Source of the DNA: Pseudomonadota bacterium
Lineage (GTDB): Bacteria > Pseudomonadota > Gammaproteobacteria > Steroidobacterales > SZUA-146
DNA length: 64,000 nucleotides
Assembly (NCBI GenBank): GCA_039028935.1
Contig: JBCCHD010000007.1
Coordinates: 62,001 to 126,000 of the forward strand
Reading direction: 5' to 3'
Both the position numbers and the translations under genes were made by a program. The notes below the pieces were generated by a model that was not told the DNA's origin, did not search any database, and saw only the letters and a program-made list of their open reading frames with translations. Shown piece after piece: positions 9,775-18,187 of the stretch. How positions within the stretch are numbered: position 1 is the stretch's first letter; the number at the start of each line of letters is the position of its first letter.

Positions 9775-9805
9775 AAAAAAAACCCCGCCGTTTGGCGGGG
9801 TTTTT
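9775..9805. terminator. Bidirectional rho-independent terminator
   Basis: A 9-bp GC-rich stem (9781-9789 with 9794-9802) around a GTTT loop is flanked by an A run on the left and a T run on the right, so it can work on both strands. It lies between the convergent FG-GAP gene and the VPLPA-CTERM gene. Confidence 0.85.
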
Positions 9806-9826
9806 CACAACGTAAACGGACGTCGT

Positions 9827-10375
9827 TTAGCGGCGTCGTCGGAGTCCTGCGAGACCGACCAGACCACTGAGCATCAGCCATACGGCCGCAGGCAGTGGCA
9901 CGGCGGTAACGTTACCAGGACCGGTGATGTCGATTTCCCATGCGCCGTTGGGCTGACCAAAGCTGTTAGGCACATCGGTGAACGAGGTGATCACGAGAAA
10001 GTAGCTCGTGCCAGCTGTGAGGTTCACATCGAGGATCTGTGAGGTGTTTGAGCCACTCGGACCATCGTCGTCGAACGACAGGGCGCCCGCACCGTCACCG
10101 GCGGGATCAAACGCGGCTTCGAAAATGTAGATGTAGCCGTCGAGGTTCTCGTCGAGGGCCGTGTCACCTGGGTAGAGCGCGTCGATCGTGTACAGACCAC
10201 TGGCGTCGACCGAGAATTCAACCACGTCGTAGTTACAAGAAGGCGGTGTGGCTGATCCACAGCCTCCCCACGTTGGATCGCTAGGATCCAGGCTTCCGCT
10301 GAACAAAGCAGCGCTGGCGGCTGAGCTCATAGCGAACGTACCCAGCAGCGTCGCGAGTGCGAACAGTTTCTTCAT
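9827..10375 (-). CDS. Secreted protein with VPLPA-CTERM sorting tail
   Basis: An exported protein of 182 residues. It has a clear signal peptide (MKKLFALATLLGTFAMSSAASA), a short beta-rich domain with Asp/Gly-rich turns, and a C-terminal tail made of VPLPAAVWL, a hydrophobic segment and RRRR. That tripartite tail is the VPLPA variant of PEP-CTERM, recognised by an exosortase. No exosortase gene is in this window. The N-terminal domain was not matched to a known family; CGSATPPSC may form a disulfide. The ribosome site AGGGGAGA is strong. A bidirectional terminator follows the gene. Confidence 0.88.
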   Translation of the reverse strand: MKKLFALATLLGTFAMSSAASAALFSGSLDPSDPTWGGCGSATPPSCNYDVVEFSVDASGLYTIDALYPGDTALDENLDGYIYIFEAAFDPAGDGAGALSFDDDGPSGSNTSQILDVNLTAGTSYFLVITSFTDVPNSFGQPNGAWEIDITGPGNVTAVPLPAAVWLMLSGLVGLAGLRRRR

Positions 10376-10878
10376 TATTGGTTCTCCCCTGATTTGTTTT
10401 CCATGCTTATTAAAGGTCAGAAACAGCTACGGATTGCCCACAGTGCCAATAACCGATGGCAGAGTATATTCATATGTGACGACATAATGCCAATTTCGCC
10501 GCCATTGAATGAAAACAACTCTATTGCGACGCAGCAATAGGAGTATATTGTCAATAAATACCCTGGTTTGTGATGAGCGAGTCGAAGCAGTGAACAGCAA
10601 AAAGATTATGTAAAGCCAGTGGTTGCGCAAAAAAACGGCAATTTTTTGCAAGCCATGCGGACGATCCCGACGACCGTAGACCGTTATGGCGACCCGGGCC
10701 GACTGAAGGGGCCATCGACTCGCGTTTGACCTAATTTACGGCGGCGCGTTTGAGGGTTATGTCCAGAGCCGGTATTGCGTTGCTGCGGTCTTGCCAACCC
10801 GGCCGATGGGCCGTCCAGTCATCCGATTTCCAGACATTGGTCACAGATCGGCGCAGCGAAAATTCGTACCGTAGCGCT
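10376..10878. other. Gene-poor region upstream of the VPLPA-CTERM gene
   Basis: No convincing gene is seen in about 500 bases. The A/T-rich part holds a 7-bp inverted repeat and a TTGACA on the minus strand (10552-10557), consistent with the control region of the minus-strand VPLPA-CTERM gene. The 10.65-10.88 kb part shows nothing recognisable. Confidence 0.5.
10521..10540. promoter_or_regulatory. Operator-like inverted repeat CTATTGC-N6-GCAATAG
   Basis: A perfect 7-bp inverted repeat with a 6-bp spacer lies 12 bases from a minus-strand TTGACA, about 150 bases upstream of the VPLPA-CTERM gene. The symmetry and position suggest a regulator-binding site; no regulator was identified. Confidence 0.35.
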
Positions 10879-11058
10879 ATGAACAATGACATTCATTATT
10901 TTATCGTCGATACCCACCCCGATAAGATTGCATCACGCAAGCTTCCGACGCCGTTTCCCAACCTGCAGCAAGCCGTGAAAGCGCTGGGGTTCTTGCGCCG
11001 TCATCATCAGTATCCGGAGTGCCTGTCTATCTCCCAGGACGTCAATACGCCCAATTAG
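10879..11058 (+). CDS. Small hypothetical protein (59 aa)
   Basis: An open frame beginning MNNDIHYFIVDTHPDKI and continuing through LQQAVKALGFLRRHHQYPECLSIS. It has a globular-looking composition with mixed aromatic and charged residues and no signal peptide or membrane segment. The ribosome site is poor, and the reading frame extends upstream with less protein-like content, so the ATG at 10879 is inferred. No family is recognised. It ends close to the stop of the convergent coiled-coil gene. Confidence 0.4.
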   Translation: MNNDIHYFIVDTHPDKIASRKLPTPFPNLQQAVKALGFLRRHHQYPECLSISQDVNTPN

Positions 11059-11072
11059 TGTGTTGCCGGTTG

Positions 11073-11423
11073 TTAGCCGATAAGCGGTAGTTTGACGATC
11101 GTGTTGAGCATGCGTAACAGGTCGTTAACTTTCTTTAGTGCCGTTTTGACTTTGGTCAGCGATTTGCGCGCTTTTCGAAGCTCAGCGATACCCGCTTTCA
11201 ATTCTGCTTCATTGGCTTTGAGCTGCCTACCAATGTCACGCAGTTTGGCGTTGCCCAGTGTGAGGATAGCCATCTCGATGTCGAGGCGGGCAGCGGCGTC
11301 GTCGCGCCGCACAGACTTGGGTTGACGTTGAATGGCGAGCAGCCATTTGGCGGTGGACATGTCGCGGCGTGTGCCACGCAACGTGGACAGTGTCTCTTGC
11401 TTAAGTCGTGTTGGGGATGTCAT
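11073..11423 (-). CDS. Coiled-coil hypothetical protein
   Basis: A protein of about 116 residues rich in Lys, Leu and Ala. A long predicted coiled coil covers most of the C-terminal two thirds (around GRQLKANEAELKAGIAELRKA and on to LTKVKTALKKVNDLL). It ends with a hydrophobic MLNTIVKLPLIG. There is no signal peptide. The ATG at 11423 is chosen because a longer version would overlap the upstream lipoprotein gene; the gap is 82 bases on the same strand, so the two are probably co-transcribed. Function unknown; a helical partner of the lipoprotein is a guess from context. Confidence 0.55.
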   Translation of the reverse strand: MTSPTRLKQETLSTLRGTRRDMSTAKWLLAIQRQPKSVRRDDAAARLDIEMAILTLGNAKLRDIGRQLKANEAELKAGIAELRKARKSLTKVKTALKKVNDLLRMLNTIVKLPLIG

Positions 11424-11505
11424 TGGCGTCTTCCATTCATTGGTTAAACCCGACTCGATTCCACGGGAGTCGTAACAGGCGATGGTTGCATCGATCGTGC
11501 GCCGA

Positions 11506-12399
11506 TCAGTCGTCGTCTTTAAACCGGTTTGTGAGCGCAATAAGGTTTTGGATGTCTTGGATTAGCACCGCGATCGCCGGATCGGCATTTGACTGGGCGG
11601 CAAACGCGCGCCAGGTTCTGCGCAGGTTGCCAGCAGCCGTGCGTATGTCGGCGTAGGATTCCAGCTCAATCGATCGTGAGAATTGGGCCAGGCGCCGTTC
11701 ACTCCAATCTTTATTGACGCTGTTGCCCGTAGCGAAATCGATGACGATCGGATTGGTTTCTTCCATGAGTAGAATCTGTTGCGCATTGTCGATCATGTCT
11801 TCAACGAGCAGCGCGATGGCCGTTTCTTGTAGGGCAAGCTCCGTATCGATGACGTTCCGGCGAGCGTCGATTTCGTTTTTCAGCGCGGCGTTTTGAAAGG
11901 CACCCACCGCTATTGAGGTGGTTTGTTCAATGGCCTCGCCGACGGTGGCACCGCCCACTGACGCATTCTCGATTCTGGGCCGTAGTTGCGCCAGCTGGTC
12001 GATCACCGAGTTGGCTTCGCTCGTAATGCCGGTGGCGTTGTCGCTCGACGCCAGCGCTCTGAGTGCAGCAAAGTAATTCTTCAAGACGTTCGCGTGCCGC
12101 TGGAGATTGCCCAGTAGTGTGGCGCGTTCGCGCAGGACTTCGTCAAACAGCGCCAGACGACGCTCGCGCTGTTCTTCGCTGAGATCGGCGCGCGCATTGA
12201 GAAGCTGTAGCGAATTTTGCCTTACCGACAGCCGAAACGATTCGTCGAGCACAGCGGGGAGCGCTTCGGTATAGCCGATGCCCGCGGTAGCGAACGCCTC
12301 GGCATTCCCAAGGCGCTGTTGCGTGGTAGTGCAGGCGCTCATCAATGCGAGCAGTGTCAGAAGACCGATCCTTTGGCCCAAGCGGCGTGTGAGAATCAT
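11506..12399 (-). CDS. Predicted lipoprotein, mostly alpha-helical
   Basis: The signal sequence LLTLLALMSAC is a lipobox, giving a mature protein of about 275 residues that starts CTTTQQRLGNAEAF. The rest is almost all helix: long stretches of Ala, Leu, Glu and Arg such as LSEEQRERRLALFDEVLRERATLL. No catalytic motif was recognised. The next gene on the strand is a small coiled-coil protein, so the two may form one envelope unit. Confidence 0.72.
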   Translation of the reverse strand: MILTRRLGQRIGLLTLLALMSACTTTQQRLGNAEAFATAGIGYTEALPAVLDESFRLSVRQNSLQLLNARADLSEEQRERRLALFDEVLRERATLLGNLQRHANVLKNYFAALRALASSDNATGITSEANSVIDQLAQLRPRIENASVGGATVGEAIEQTTSIAVGAFQNAALKNEIDARRNVIDTELALQETAIALLVEDMIDNAQQILLMEETNPIVIDFATGNSVNKDWSERRLAQFSRSIELESYADIRTAAGNLRRTWRAFAAQSNADPAIAVLIQDIQNLIALTNRFKDDD

Positions 12400-12587
12400 C
12401 CGTGTCTCCTTATTCGAGTGCGGCGCCTTGCGTTCAGCAGTCTGTGCACTGAGCGATCATCCAGGCACGCAGTACCGCTCGGGTTGAGCTAACCCGCCAT
12501 GAATCACGCCCTTTCTCGGCGTTGAATGTGTACGAGCTACCGATGAATAATGTACGCCGTTAGGTGAAGTGGCGCAATGTTGGGTGA

Positions 12588-13757
12588 TCAGCCCGTGCGG
12601 TGTTCGATCGATGCGGTGGCACTAAGATCGGCGGCGGCATACGCGCGCACCACACGAAACAGTTCGGCCGCTGATTTTTCAAACGTATACCGCATGGCGC
12701 TCTTGTGATTGCGGCCGCTGACGATAATTCGAAAGTGAATATCCGCCATAGACCGTTCGAGCGTATTGGCCAGATCGTTCGCATCGCCCTGTATAAAAAA
12801 ACGTACTTTACTACCCAAGTGTTTTTTGACCATCTCAGCGTTGGGCGCGACGACCGGTAGCCCGCTGGCCATCGCTCGCAGCATAGGCGCATGGGAATGG
12901 TCGGAGCGGTCACCCCACACAAACCCATCGGCGGCCGCAAAATGACCGGTTAACTTTTCGGGCTGAGTTTCATCGATGAGCTCAACGAAACTCAGCTGTC
13001 TAAATCGCTTTTCGAGTGAACGATTAAATTCCTCACCGCGTTCGTGAGCTTCATCGGGTGCGGGTACCAGCACTTTGAGTTCAATGCAGGCACCATAATC
13101 ACGCAGAATCTGCACGGCCTTAATGGTCGTGTCGATCGAGTCGGACGCCGGATCAGCGGCCGCCAGCCAAATGAAAGGGTTTTCGATCGTCACTTCATCC
13201 ACGAGCCGGTGTCGCCGAAGAGACGAAAAAAACTCAGGCGCGACGCCCAATGGAATGAGGTGCTGCATTTTTTTGAACTGCGCGGTCTTGGCTACCGCGA
13301 AGCAACTCAGCGCGATGATGCCGCTGGCGCTGTCGATCTCAGGCAGTGCGGACCGCGCTGAAATTTTTTCTTTGAGCCGCTGTAAAAAGCCACCGTCACC
13401 CTGATGCGTGAGCACAGAGCTTGCTGAATCACTCATCAACACCGCCGAGCGCTCGTGGGTAAAACGCATGGTATTGAGTGACACAAGTACCGTTTGTGGC
13501 TGGTTGTCGAGCTCAGCTTGGATATGGTCATCGGTTTTGGTGTTGTCGCCCGATTCACCGCTTGCTCGCGTTATCGTTAGCCACGCGATGTCGGGCCAGT
13601 CGGTCGCGTCCTCCGCGTGGACGACCAGCTCAACCTGACCAAAGCCAAAGGCAGAGGGCGTGGCCGCCTGTAGGATGCGCGCCACGACGCCACACAGCCC
13701 CTGCGCCATGTCGGAGGAGGCGTCGATGAGCAGCCGATACGAACCGTCGTCGCTCAT
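12588..13757 (-). CDS. Glycosyltransferase-like protein (GT4/GT-B fold, tentative)
   Basis: A 389-residue protein without a signal peptide. The C-terminal half resembles a GT-B glycosyltransferase: a substrate-domain opening NPFIWLAAADPASDSIDTTIKAVQIL, then HFAAADGFVWGDRSDHSHAPMLRAMASGLPVVAPN, which fits the E/S-x7-E nucleotide-sugar region of family 4, with Ala-Pro in place of the first usual Glu. The N-terminal half is divergent. It is a single gene with neighbours on neither side in an obvious pathway. Donor and acceptor are unknown, and the fold assignment rests on the C-terminal motif only. Confidence 0.6.
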   Translation of the reverse strand: MSDDGSYRLLIDASSDMAQGLCGVVARILQAATPSAFGFGQVELVVHAEDATDWPDIAWLTITRASGESGDNTKTDDHIQAELDNQPQTVLVSLNTMRFTHERSAVLMSDSASSVLTHQGDGGFLQRLKEKISARSALPEIDSASGIIALSCFAVAKTAQFKKMQHLIPLGVAPEFFSSLRRHRLVDEVTIENPFIWLAAADPASDSIDTTIKAVQILRDYGACIELKVLVPAPDEAHERGEEFNRSLEKRFRQLSFVELIDETQPEKLTGHFAAADGFVWGDRSDHSHAPMLRAMASGLPVVAPNAEMVKKHLGSKVRFFIQGDANDLANTLERSMADIHFRIIVSGRNHKSAMRYTFEKSAAELFRVVRAYAAADLSATASIEHRTG

Positions 13758-13897
13758 AATGTGCAGATAAGAAGCGGCATAACCTGAAAACTATAGTCAA
13801 TAATGGCCGTAAAATCTGTGAGCGATCTCAACAAACGATCTTAATAACTGAATGATTTGCCAGGCATCCTTGGAGGGCTTGTGAAAGCCCGCGCGGT

Positions 13898-13936
13898 ACG
13901 ATAGTCTACGTAGTACGATAGATTACGTACTATCGT
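13898..13936. repeat. Imperfect inverted repeat (ACGATAG...CTATCGT)
   Basis: The left arm ACGATAGTCTACGTA (13898-13912) pairs with TACGTACTATCGT (13924-13936), with two extra bases in the left arm. A second copy of GTACGATAG sits between the arms, so alternative pairings are possible. It may be a regulator site or an RNA hairpin. Confidence 0.6.
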
Positions 13937-13939
13937 TTC

Positions 13940-13987
13940 CATTGTGTGGCCACAATGACGGGGCAGCGTCTTTGTGGCCACACGATG
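13940..13987. repeat. Pair of inverted 18-bp sites around TGTGGCCACA-like cores
   Basis: CATTGTGTGGCCACAATG (13940-13957) and CTTTGTGGCCACACGATG (13970-13987) match as inverted copies at 16 of 18 positions, separated by 12 bases. Each is itself nearly palindromic. Two near-identical dyads at this distance fit two dimer-binding sites, or a long hairpin if transcribed. Confidence 0.65.
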
Positions 13988-14118
13988 GTGTTGGTCAAAA
14001 AAACAGCAAGATTGACCCTCTTTTTTGAATCTAAATCGGCGTTTTACCCTCTGCGCTGAGATGATAGGACTGAGCGTAACTATCTGTTTTTTCGTGATGT
14101 TCCGCTTTCAGCTGATTG

Positions 14119-14147
14119 TTGACAACGTTGTCTTTTCTGAGTATAAC
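14119..14147 (+). promoter_or_regulatory. Sigma-70 promoter with palindrome GACAACGTTGTC over the -35
   Basis: TTGACA (14119-14124) and TATAAC (14142-14147) are separated by exactly 17 bases. The perfect 12-bp palindrome 14121-14132 overlaps the -35 element, a typical repressor position; the AACGTT core resembles operators of LacI/GalR-family repressors. The start codon of the downstream gene is about 50 bases further on. Confidence 0.7.
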
Positions 14148-14198
14148 GAGTCTGTAGCTACCTACTAATAACTAACGAAAACCCTTGGGGAGAGAAAA

Positions 14199-14855
14199 AT
14201 GTACAAATCTGTTCGTCTTTCAATCGCTGCCCTCGCAACGGCACTACTGTTCAGTGCAAACGCGATGGCCGCAAACATTGCCATTAACGGCGACGTCGAA
14301 ACCGGTGATCTGACTGGCTTCGAACTGTTTCCAACCGGGAACGGCAGCTTCGCGGAAGCGTCAACGGTCAACCCATCTAGCGGTGCCTATTCACTGCACA
14401 TCGTTAACCTGCAAGAAGCGTCAGCCTATGTGGTCAAGCAGCCTAATCTGGCGGCGGGTCAGCTGATGCCTGGCCAAGAAGTCACCATCTCATTTGATGT
14501 GCGTGGTTCTTTCGGTCCTGGCGGCGTGCTGTTCGCGGAATTGTTCTCAGAGCTTGATGGTGGCGGTACCTCTGCGTCTGAACTGCTGGGAGGTGCTCCA
14601 ATCTTCCCAAGCGCTAACGTCGATGAGTGGACCACATTCAGCTTCACGACGAACCTGGGTCCTGATGTGTCTGGCGGTCTGACGCTGCAGTTTGCTGCGG
14701 TGACCGGTGCTGTTGCTGGCAGCTTTGCGGACGTGTTCATTGACAACATCGTCATCGAAGCGGACCTGCCGGCACCTGTGCCTGTACCGGCCGCTGTTTG
14801 GCTCATGGCTTCGGCATTGGGTCTTCTTGGGCTGAATCGCAAGAAAGCTGCCTAA
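14199..14855 (+). CDS. Secreted beta-sandwich protein with VPLPA-CTERM-type tail
   Basis: An exported protein of 218 residues with a signal peptide (MYKSVRLSIAALATALLFSANAMA). Its single domain starts NIAINGDVETGDLTGFELFP, a pattern of carbohydrate-binding-like jelly rolls (galactose-binding fold), and ends FADVFIDNIVIEAD. The tail VPVPAAVWLMASALGLLGLNRKK is a VPLPA-type sorting signal. The ribosome site GGGGAGAG is strong, a good promoter lies at 14119-14147, and a terminator follows. It looks like a strongly expressed, regulated surface or exopolysaccharide-associated protein; the ligand is unknown. Confidence 0.88.
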   Translation: MYKSVRLSIAALATALLFSANAMAANIAINGDVETGDLTGFELFPTGNGSFAEASTVNPSSGAYSLHIVNLQEASAYVVKQPNLAAGQLMPGQEVTISFDVRGSFGPGGVLFAELFSELDGGGTSASELLGGAPIFPSANVDEWTTFSFTTNLGPDVSGGLTLQFAAVTGAVAGSFADVFIDNIVIEADLPAPVPVPAAVWLMASALGLLGLNRKKAA

Positions 14856-14879
14856 GCGAGCAACGCCTCTTTGCTCAGA

Positions 14880-14907
14880 AAAGCCCGGCAATGCCGGGCT
14901 TTTTTTG
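14880..14907 (+). terminator. Rho-independent terminator
   Basis: A stem AGCCCGG/CCGGGCT with the loop CAATG, followed by seven T residues, lies 25 bases after the VPLPA-CTERM stop codon. Confidence 0.88.
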
Positions 14908-15028
14908 TTTCTAACACTTCACATTCCGGCCTATTGGCAAAACTGTGACATGGCCACAGACACTTTCGTTGGGTTGCTCTACAGTGAACATGGGGGCAAG
15001 TATCAAGGCGCTGGCAAACGGAGTCATT

Positions 15029-15631
15029 ATGGACATGAAAGAGTGGTTGGTTCAGGAGGCGCAAAAACTCACCAACGACATCAAGGAATTGCAAACAGAC
15101 ATTGCCGTGCTCGAACGAAAGTTTGAGATTCAGGTTGTTGACTCGGAAAATACGCTGCCACTGGGTCACAACGAATGGAAGCAGTTCAAGGACAACATTC
15201 TGTCCTCGTGCATGATCATGATTGAACAACTCGAAGACTTTATCGACAATCGCTACGAACGACAGCTTCATTGGTCTGCGCTTCGCCTGCTCGCCGCTTC
15301 CGGTGTGCTGTCAGCTGAAATCGATTCCTATCAATCTAAACTGGCGTATGTCGCCAAGAATCCGTCTGATCGGTCGCCGGGCGTCACCATGCTGTACGAC
15401 TACTTTGTTGCTCGACTTCAACCGGTCGGGAGTCGATTCTCGCTTCGCATCACGCAACTACTGACACGTGTAATGGACCCATTCTCTTGGTCCGTTGAAG
15501 CGAATTTGACGCAGAGTCAGTCTGATCCAGGCAGCGTCAAACTGCGCATGGAATTTCACCCCAACACGAAGCAGCGTCGCAAAGAGGAACTGGCACGCGA
15601 GAAACATCTTAAGCGTCTCGAACTTGATTGA
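15029..15631 (+). CDS. Hypothetical protein, helical, cytosolic
   Basis: A 200-residue protein starting MDMKEWLVQEAQKL; the ATG at 15029 is preceded by GGAG at good spacing. The N-terminal 40 residues look like a coiled coil. It continues with helices around WKQFKDNILSSCMIMIEQLEDF and ends with a very basic tail (TKQRRKEELAREKHLKRLELD). No signal peptide, membrane segment or catalytic motif was recognised. It stands alone between two terminated or spaced units. Confidence 0.7.
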   Translation: MDMKEWLVQEAQKLTNDIKELQTDIAVLERKFEIQVVDSENTLPLGHNEWKQFKDNILSSCMIMIEQLEDFIDNRYERQLHWSALRLLAASGVLSAEIDSYQSKLAYVAKNPSDRSPGVTMLYDYFVARLQPVGSRFSLRITQLLTRVMDPFSWSVEANLTQSQSDPGSVKLRMEFHPNTKQRRKEELAREKHLKRLELD

Positions 15632-15872
15632 ATCGTCGATGGTTTCGTGGCGTAGTGGGATTCTAACCGTTACTCGATGGCACCTAACCCGCACTAAGGT
15701 GCGATTACCGCACTTCTAACCGACTGAATTTATTGATCGGCCTTGCCCGACTGTACCCCTTGAGCCTGGAAAAGCCGGTGGCCCCAACGTGCGCATCAAC
15801 GTGTTATGCCTTTAGTTTGTGTGCTCGCTTCGCTACACTTTGGGACTATTCGATGACAGACGGAGTGAACGC

Positions 15873-16562
15873 ATGTTTTCAGACACTTTGGATCAACTGA
15901 GCGAAAAAACACAGGGTCGTGAGCGGTTTATCACCCGATCGTACAATCATCTGCTGTTGGCTGTGGGCGCGTTTGTCGCCTTTGAGTACTACCTGTTTAG
16001 TTCCGGACTTGCCGAGCGCATTGCGGCCGCACTCACCGGCGTATCGTGGTTACTCGTGCTGGGCGCATTTATGATTATCGGTTTTCTCGCCTCAAGCGCC
16101 GCGATTCGCGCTGAATCAAAAGGTGTGCAGTATGCGGCGCTGTTTGGTACGTCCATCGCGTGGGCCATTATTTTTGTGCCGCTGATCTATTTCGCGGAAA
16201 TGCGTGTGCCCGGCGTGACGAAAACGGCGGGTATTGCCACTATTTTAGGATTTCTCGCGCTAACCTCAATCGCTTTTCATACGCGCAAAGATTTTTCGTT
16301 TCTCGGCGGCTTTTTACGCTGGGGCGGTTTGATCGCAATTGGCCTGATTGTACTGGCCGTTTTGGGCATGCTGGATCTGGGCGTGTGGTTTTCGGCGGCA
16401 ATGCTGCTTTACTCCGGTGCTGCCGTGCTGTTCAAGACGTCTGAAATCATTCATCACTATCCGGATGATCGCTATGTTTCAGCGGGCCTTGAATTGTTCG
16501 CTGCCATTGCGCTCATGGCCTGGTATATGGTGCAGATCTTCACCTCGTTCTCCGGTGACTAG
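15873..16562 (+). CDS. Bax inhibitor-1/YccA-family membrane protein
   Basis: An inner-membrane protein of 229 residues with about seven hydrophobic segments. The C-terminal block (HHYPDDRYVSAGLELFAAIALMAWYMVQIF) fits the conserved end of the Bax inhibitor-1 (UPF0005) family, whose bacterial members resemble pH-sensitive calcium-leak channels and FtsH-associated YccA. The ATG at 15873 has GGAG upstream; a longer version would start with an unlikely N-terminal extension. A terminator follows, so it is probably a single-gene unit. Confidence 0.85.
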   Translation: MFSDTLDQLSEKTQGRERFITRSYNHLLLAVGAFVAFEYYLFSSGLAERIAAALTGVSWLLVLGAFMIIGFLASSAAIRAESKGVQYAALFGTSIAWAIIFVPLIYFAEMRVPGVTKTAGIATILGFLALTSIAFHTRKDFSFLGGFLRWGGLIAIGLIVLAVLGMLDLGVWFSAAMLLYSGAAVLFKTSEIIHHYPDDRYVSAGLELFAAIALMAWYMVQIFTSFSGD

Positions 16563-16595
16563 CCGACCGCTAGTGGCAACACCACCTTCAAGAGA

Positions 16596-16627
16596 GGTCC
16601 ACGCCAACGGCGGCGTGGACCTTTTTT
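16596..16627 (+). terminator. Rho-independent terminator
   Basis: A 10-bp stem GGTCCACGCC/GGCGTGGACC with a 6-base loop and a T6 tail lies 34 bases after the Bax inhibitor-1 gene. Confidence 0.9.
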
Positions 16628-16644
16628 CGTGAGCGAGCATCGCA

Positions 16645-17379
16645 ATGCCCTTCATTATTCTCAGTGGACTGATCACCGTTGTGTTGCTTGTGCACTGTTA
16701 CAAAACCGGACGCGACCGTTCGTGGCTGTACATTCTTCTCATTGCACCCGGCATTGGTGCGGCGGCCTACATCCTGATCGAGATTCTGCCTGAGTTCTTT
16801 CGCGGCATTACGGGTCAGAAAATGACGCGTAAAGTGAAGAATGCGATTAACCCTGGTGGGGAGCTCAAAAAGCGTTCCCAGGATTTTGCCCGAAGCCAAA
16901 GTGCAGCCTCAACTCATCAACTGGCCGAGGAGCTAATGACGCGCGGTGACTACGCGCAGGCTGAAACGTTGTATCGCGAAGCGCGCACGGGCATGTTCGA
17001 ATTTGATCCGGTGCTTATGCAAGGGCAGGCAACCGCGCTGTTTGGTCTGAATCGGTATGACGACGTGATCGAGATGATGGACGCGTTGATCATGCAGGTG
17101 CCCGACTATCGCAGTCAGCATGGTCATTTGCTCTATGCGCGAGCGCACGCAAACGCGGGCCGCGAGGCGCGCGCAAAAGAAGAGTTCGATGTGTTGGTTG
17201 ATTATTTTACCGGGCCGGAAGCCCGTGTACGCTACGCCGAATACTTGACGAGTCTGGGCGACGAGGCCGGGGCGCATGCCCAGTGCGAGGAGGTTATGCG
17301 AACCGCAGAGCTGTCGCCTAGGCACTACCGACGCACACACAAAATATGGCTTCAGCGCGCCAAGTCGCTGCTCAAATAA
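16645..17379 (+). CDS. Membrane-anchored TPR protein
   Basis: The first about 55 residues contain two hydrophobic segments (FIILSGLITVVLLVHCY and WLYILLIAPGIGAAAYILIEIL). A basic linker and a soluble TPR-like region (about residues 90-240) follow, with repeats around AEELMTRGDYAQAETLYREA and ALFGLNRYDDVIEMMDALI. Probably anchored in the inner membrane as a binding platform. The next gene, a secreted hydrolase, starts 4 bases after its stop, so the two are likely co-transcribed. Partner unknown. Confidence 0.8.
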   Translation: MPFIILSGLITVVLLVHCYKTGRDRSWLYILLIAPGIGAAAYILIEILPEFFRGITGQKMTRKVKNAINPGGELKKRSQDFARSQSAASTHQLAEELMTRGDYAQAETLYREARTGMFEFDPVLMQGQATALFGLNRYDDVIEMMDALIMQVPDYRSQHGHLLYARAHANAGREARAKEEFDVLVDYFTGPEARVRYAEYLTSLGDEAGAHAQCEEVMRTAELSPRHYRRTHKIWLQRAKSLLK

Positions 17380-17383
17380 TGGT

Positions 17384-18151
17384 ATGCGCATAGAACCGGC
17401 AATCGTGTTGAGTGTTGCGATCTGTCTACTGCTGTTCATGCCGGAGACTGCAATGGCCGCCAGCGAACATGATGCCGAGCCCGTGGTGTTGTTACATGGA
17501 CTGAAACGCACGCGCTACTCCATGAATAAGATTGCCAGAGGGCTGGACAAAGCGGGCTTTCATACGTGCAACATCACCTATCCATCGAATCGGCTGCCGG
17601 CCGTCGAACTCGTGGCGTTTATTCGCGATGAAATTTCGCGGTGTTTTGGCGACACCACGGTGCCTGTCAAATTTGTCACCCACTCTATGGGCGGCATCAT
17701 GGTGAGAGCGCTGGCCGCTACTGGCGGCACGCCCAGAATGGGTCGCGTGGTGATGATCGCGCCGCCAAATCACGGCAGCGAAATTGTCGACCTACACGGC
17801 AACTCCGCGCTCTTTCGTTGGCTCATGGGGGAGGTGGCCACTCAGCTGGGCACCGGCGCTAACAGTTTGCCCCTGCGGTTGGGGCCCGCTGAATTTGAGG
17901 TCGGCGTAATTGCAGGTGAAGGCCTGTCCAACCCCATGGGTCTGTGGGTGTTCGATGAACCTAACGACGGAACGGTCGCCGTCCGCAGCACGCGGTTAGC
18001 GGGGATGAGTGACTTTATTGTCGTACCGTATGGTCACACACTCATCATGCGCAAGCCGCGTGTGATCGAGGAGGTCATTCACTATTTTCAGCACGGCGTA
18101 TTCAGTCCCCGCTATCGGGAATGGGCAAAGGACTCGCAAAGTGGCGACTAA
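17384..18151 (+). CDS. Secreted alpha/beta hydrolase (lipase/acylhydrolase-like)
   Basis: A 255-residue protein with a signal peptide (IVLSVAICLLLFMPETAMAA), then an alpha/beta-hydrolase: the oxyanion segment VVLLHGLKRTRYSM, the nucleophile elbow THSMGGIMVRA, and late in the sequence a DGTVAV acid region and VPYGHTLIM carrying the likely catalytic His. This fits lipase-like proteins of the triacylglycerol lipase/PGAP1-like group; the natural substrate is not known. The ATG at 17384 lies just after the TPR gene stop, so co-transcription is likely. Confidence 0.85.
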   Translation: MRIEPAIVLSVAICLLLFMPETAMAASEHDAEPVVLLHGLKRTRYSMNKIARGLDKAGFHTCNITYPSNRLPAVELVAFIRDEISRCFGDTTVPVKFVTHSMGGIMVRALAATGGTPRMGRVVMIAPPNHGSEIVDLHGNSALFRWLMGEVATQLGTGANSLPLRLGPAEFEVGVIAGEGLSNPMGLWVFDEPNDGTVAVRSTRLAGMSDFIVVPYGHTLIMRKPRVIEEVIHYFQHGVFSPRYREWAKDSQSGD

Positions 18152-18187
18152 AGTCAATTCGTATTGGCCACCGCAGCAGGGGATGCG

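Larger units (their letters stand above)
13758..14198. promoter_or_regulatory. Repeat-rich control region upstream of a VPLPA-CTERM gene
   Basis: About 440 bases without a gene, between a minus-strand glycosyltransferase-like gene and the plus-strand VPLPA-CTERM gene. It holds two separate inverted-repeat structures, a clear sigma-70 promoter with a palindrome over its -35 element, and a strong ribosome site (GGGGAGAG) just before 14199. Confidence 0.7.

Noticed and set aside
10427-10651. 74-codon minus-strand frame with a hydrophobic start
   Set aside because: It covers the A/T-rich control region of the VPLPA-CTERM gene, including the inverted repeat and TTGACA, and looks like chance hydrophobicity from T-rich DNA.
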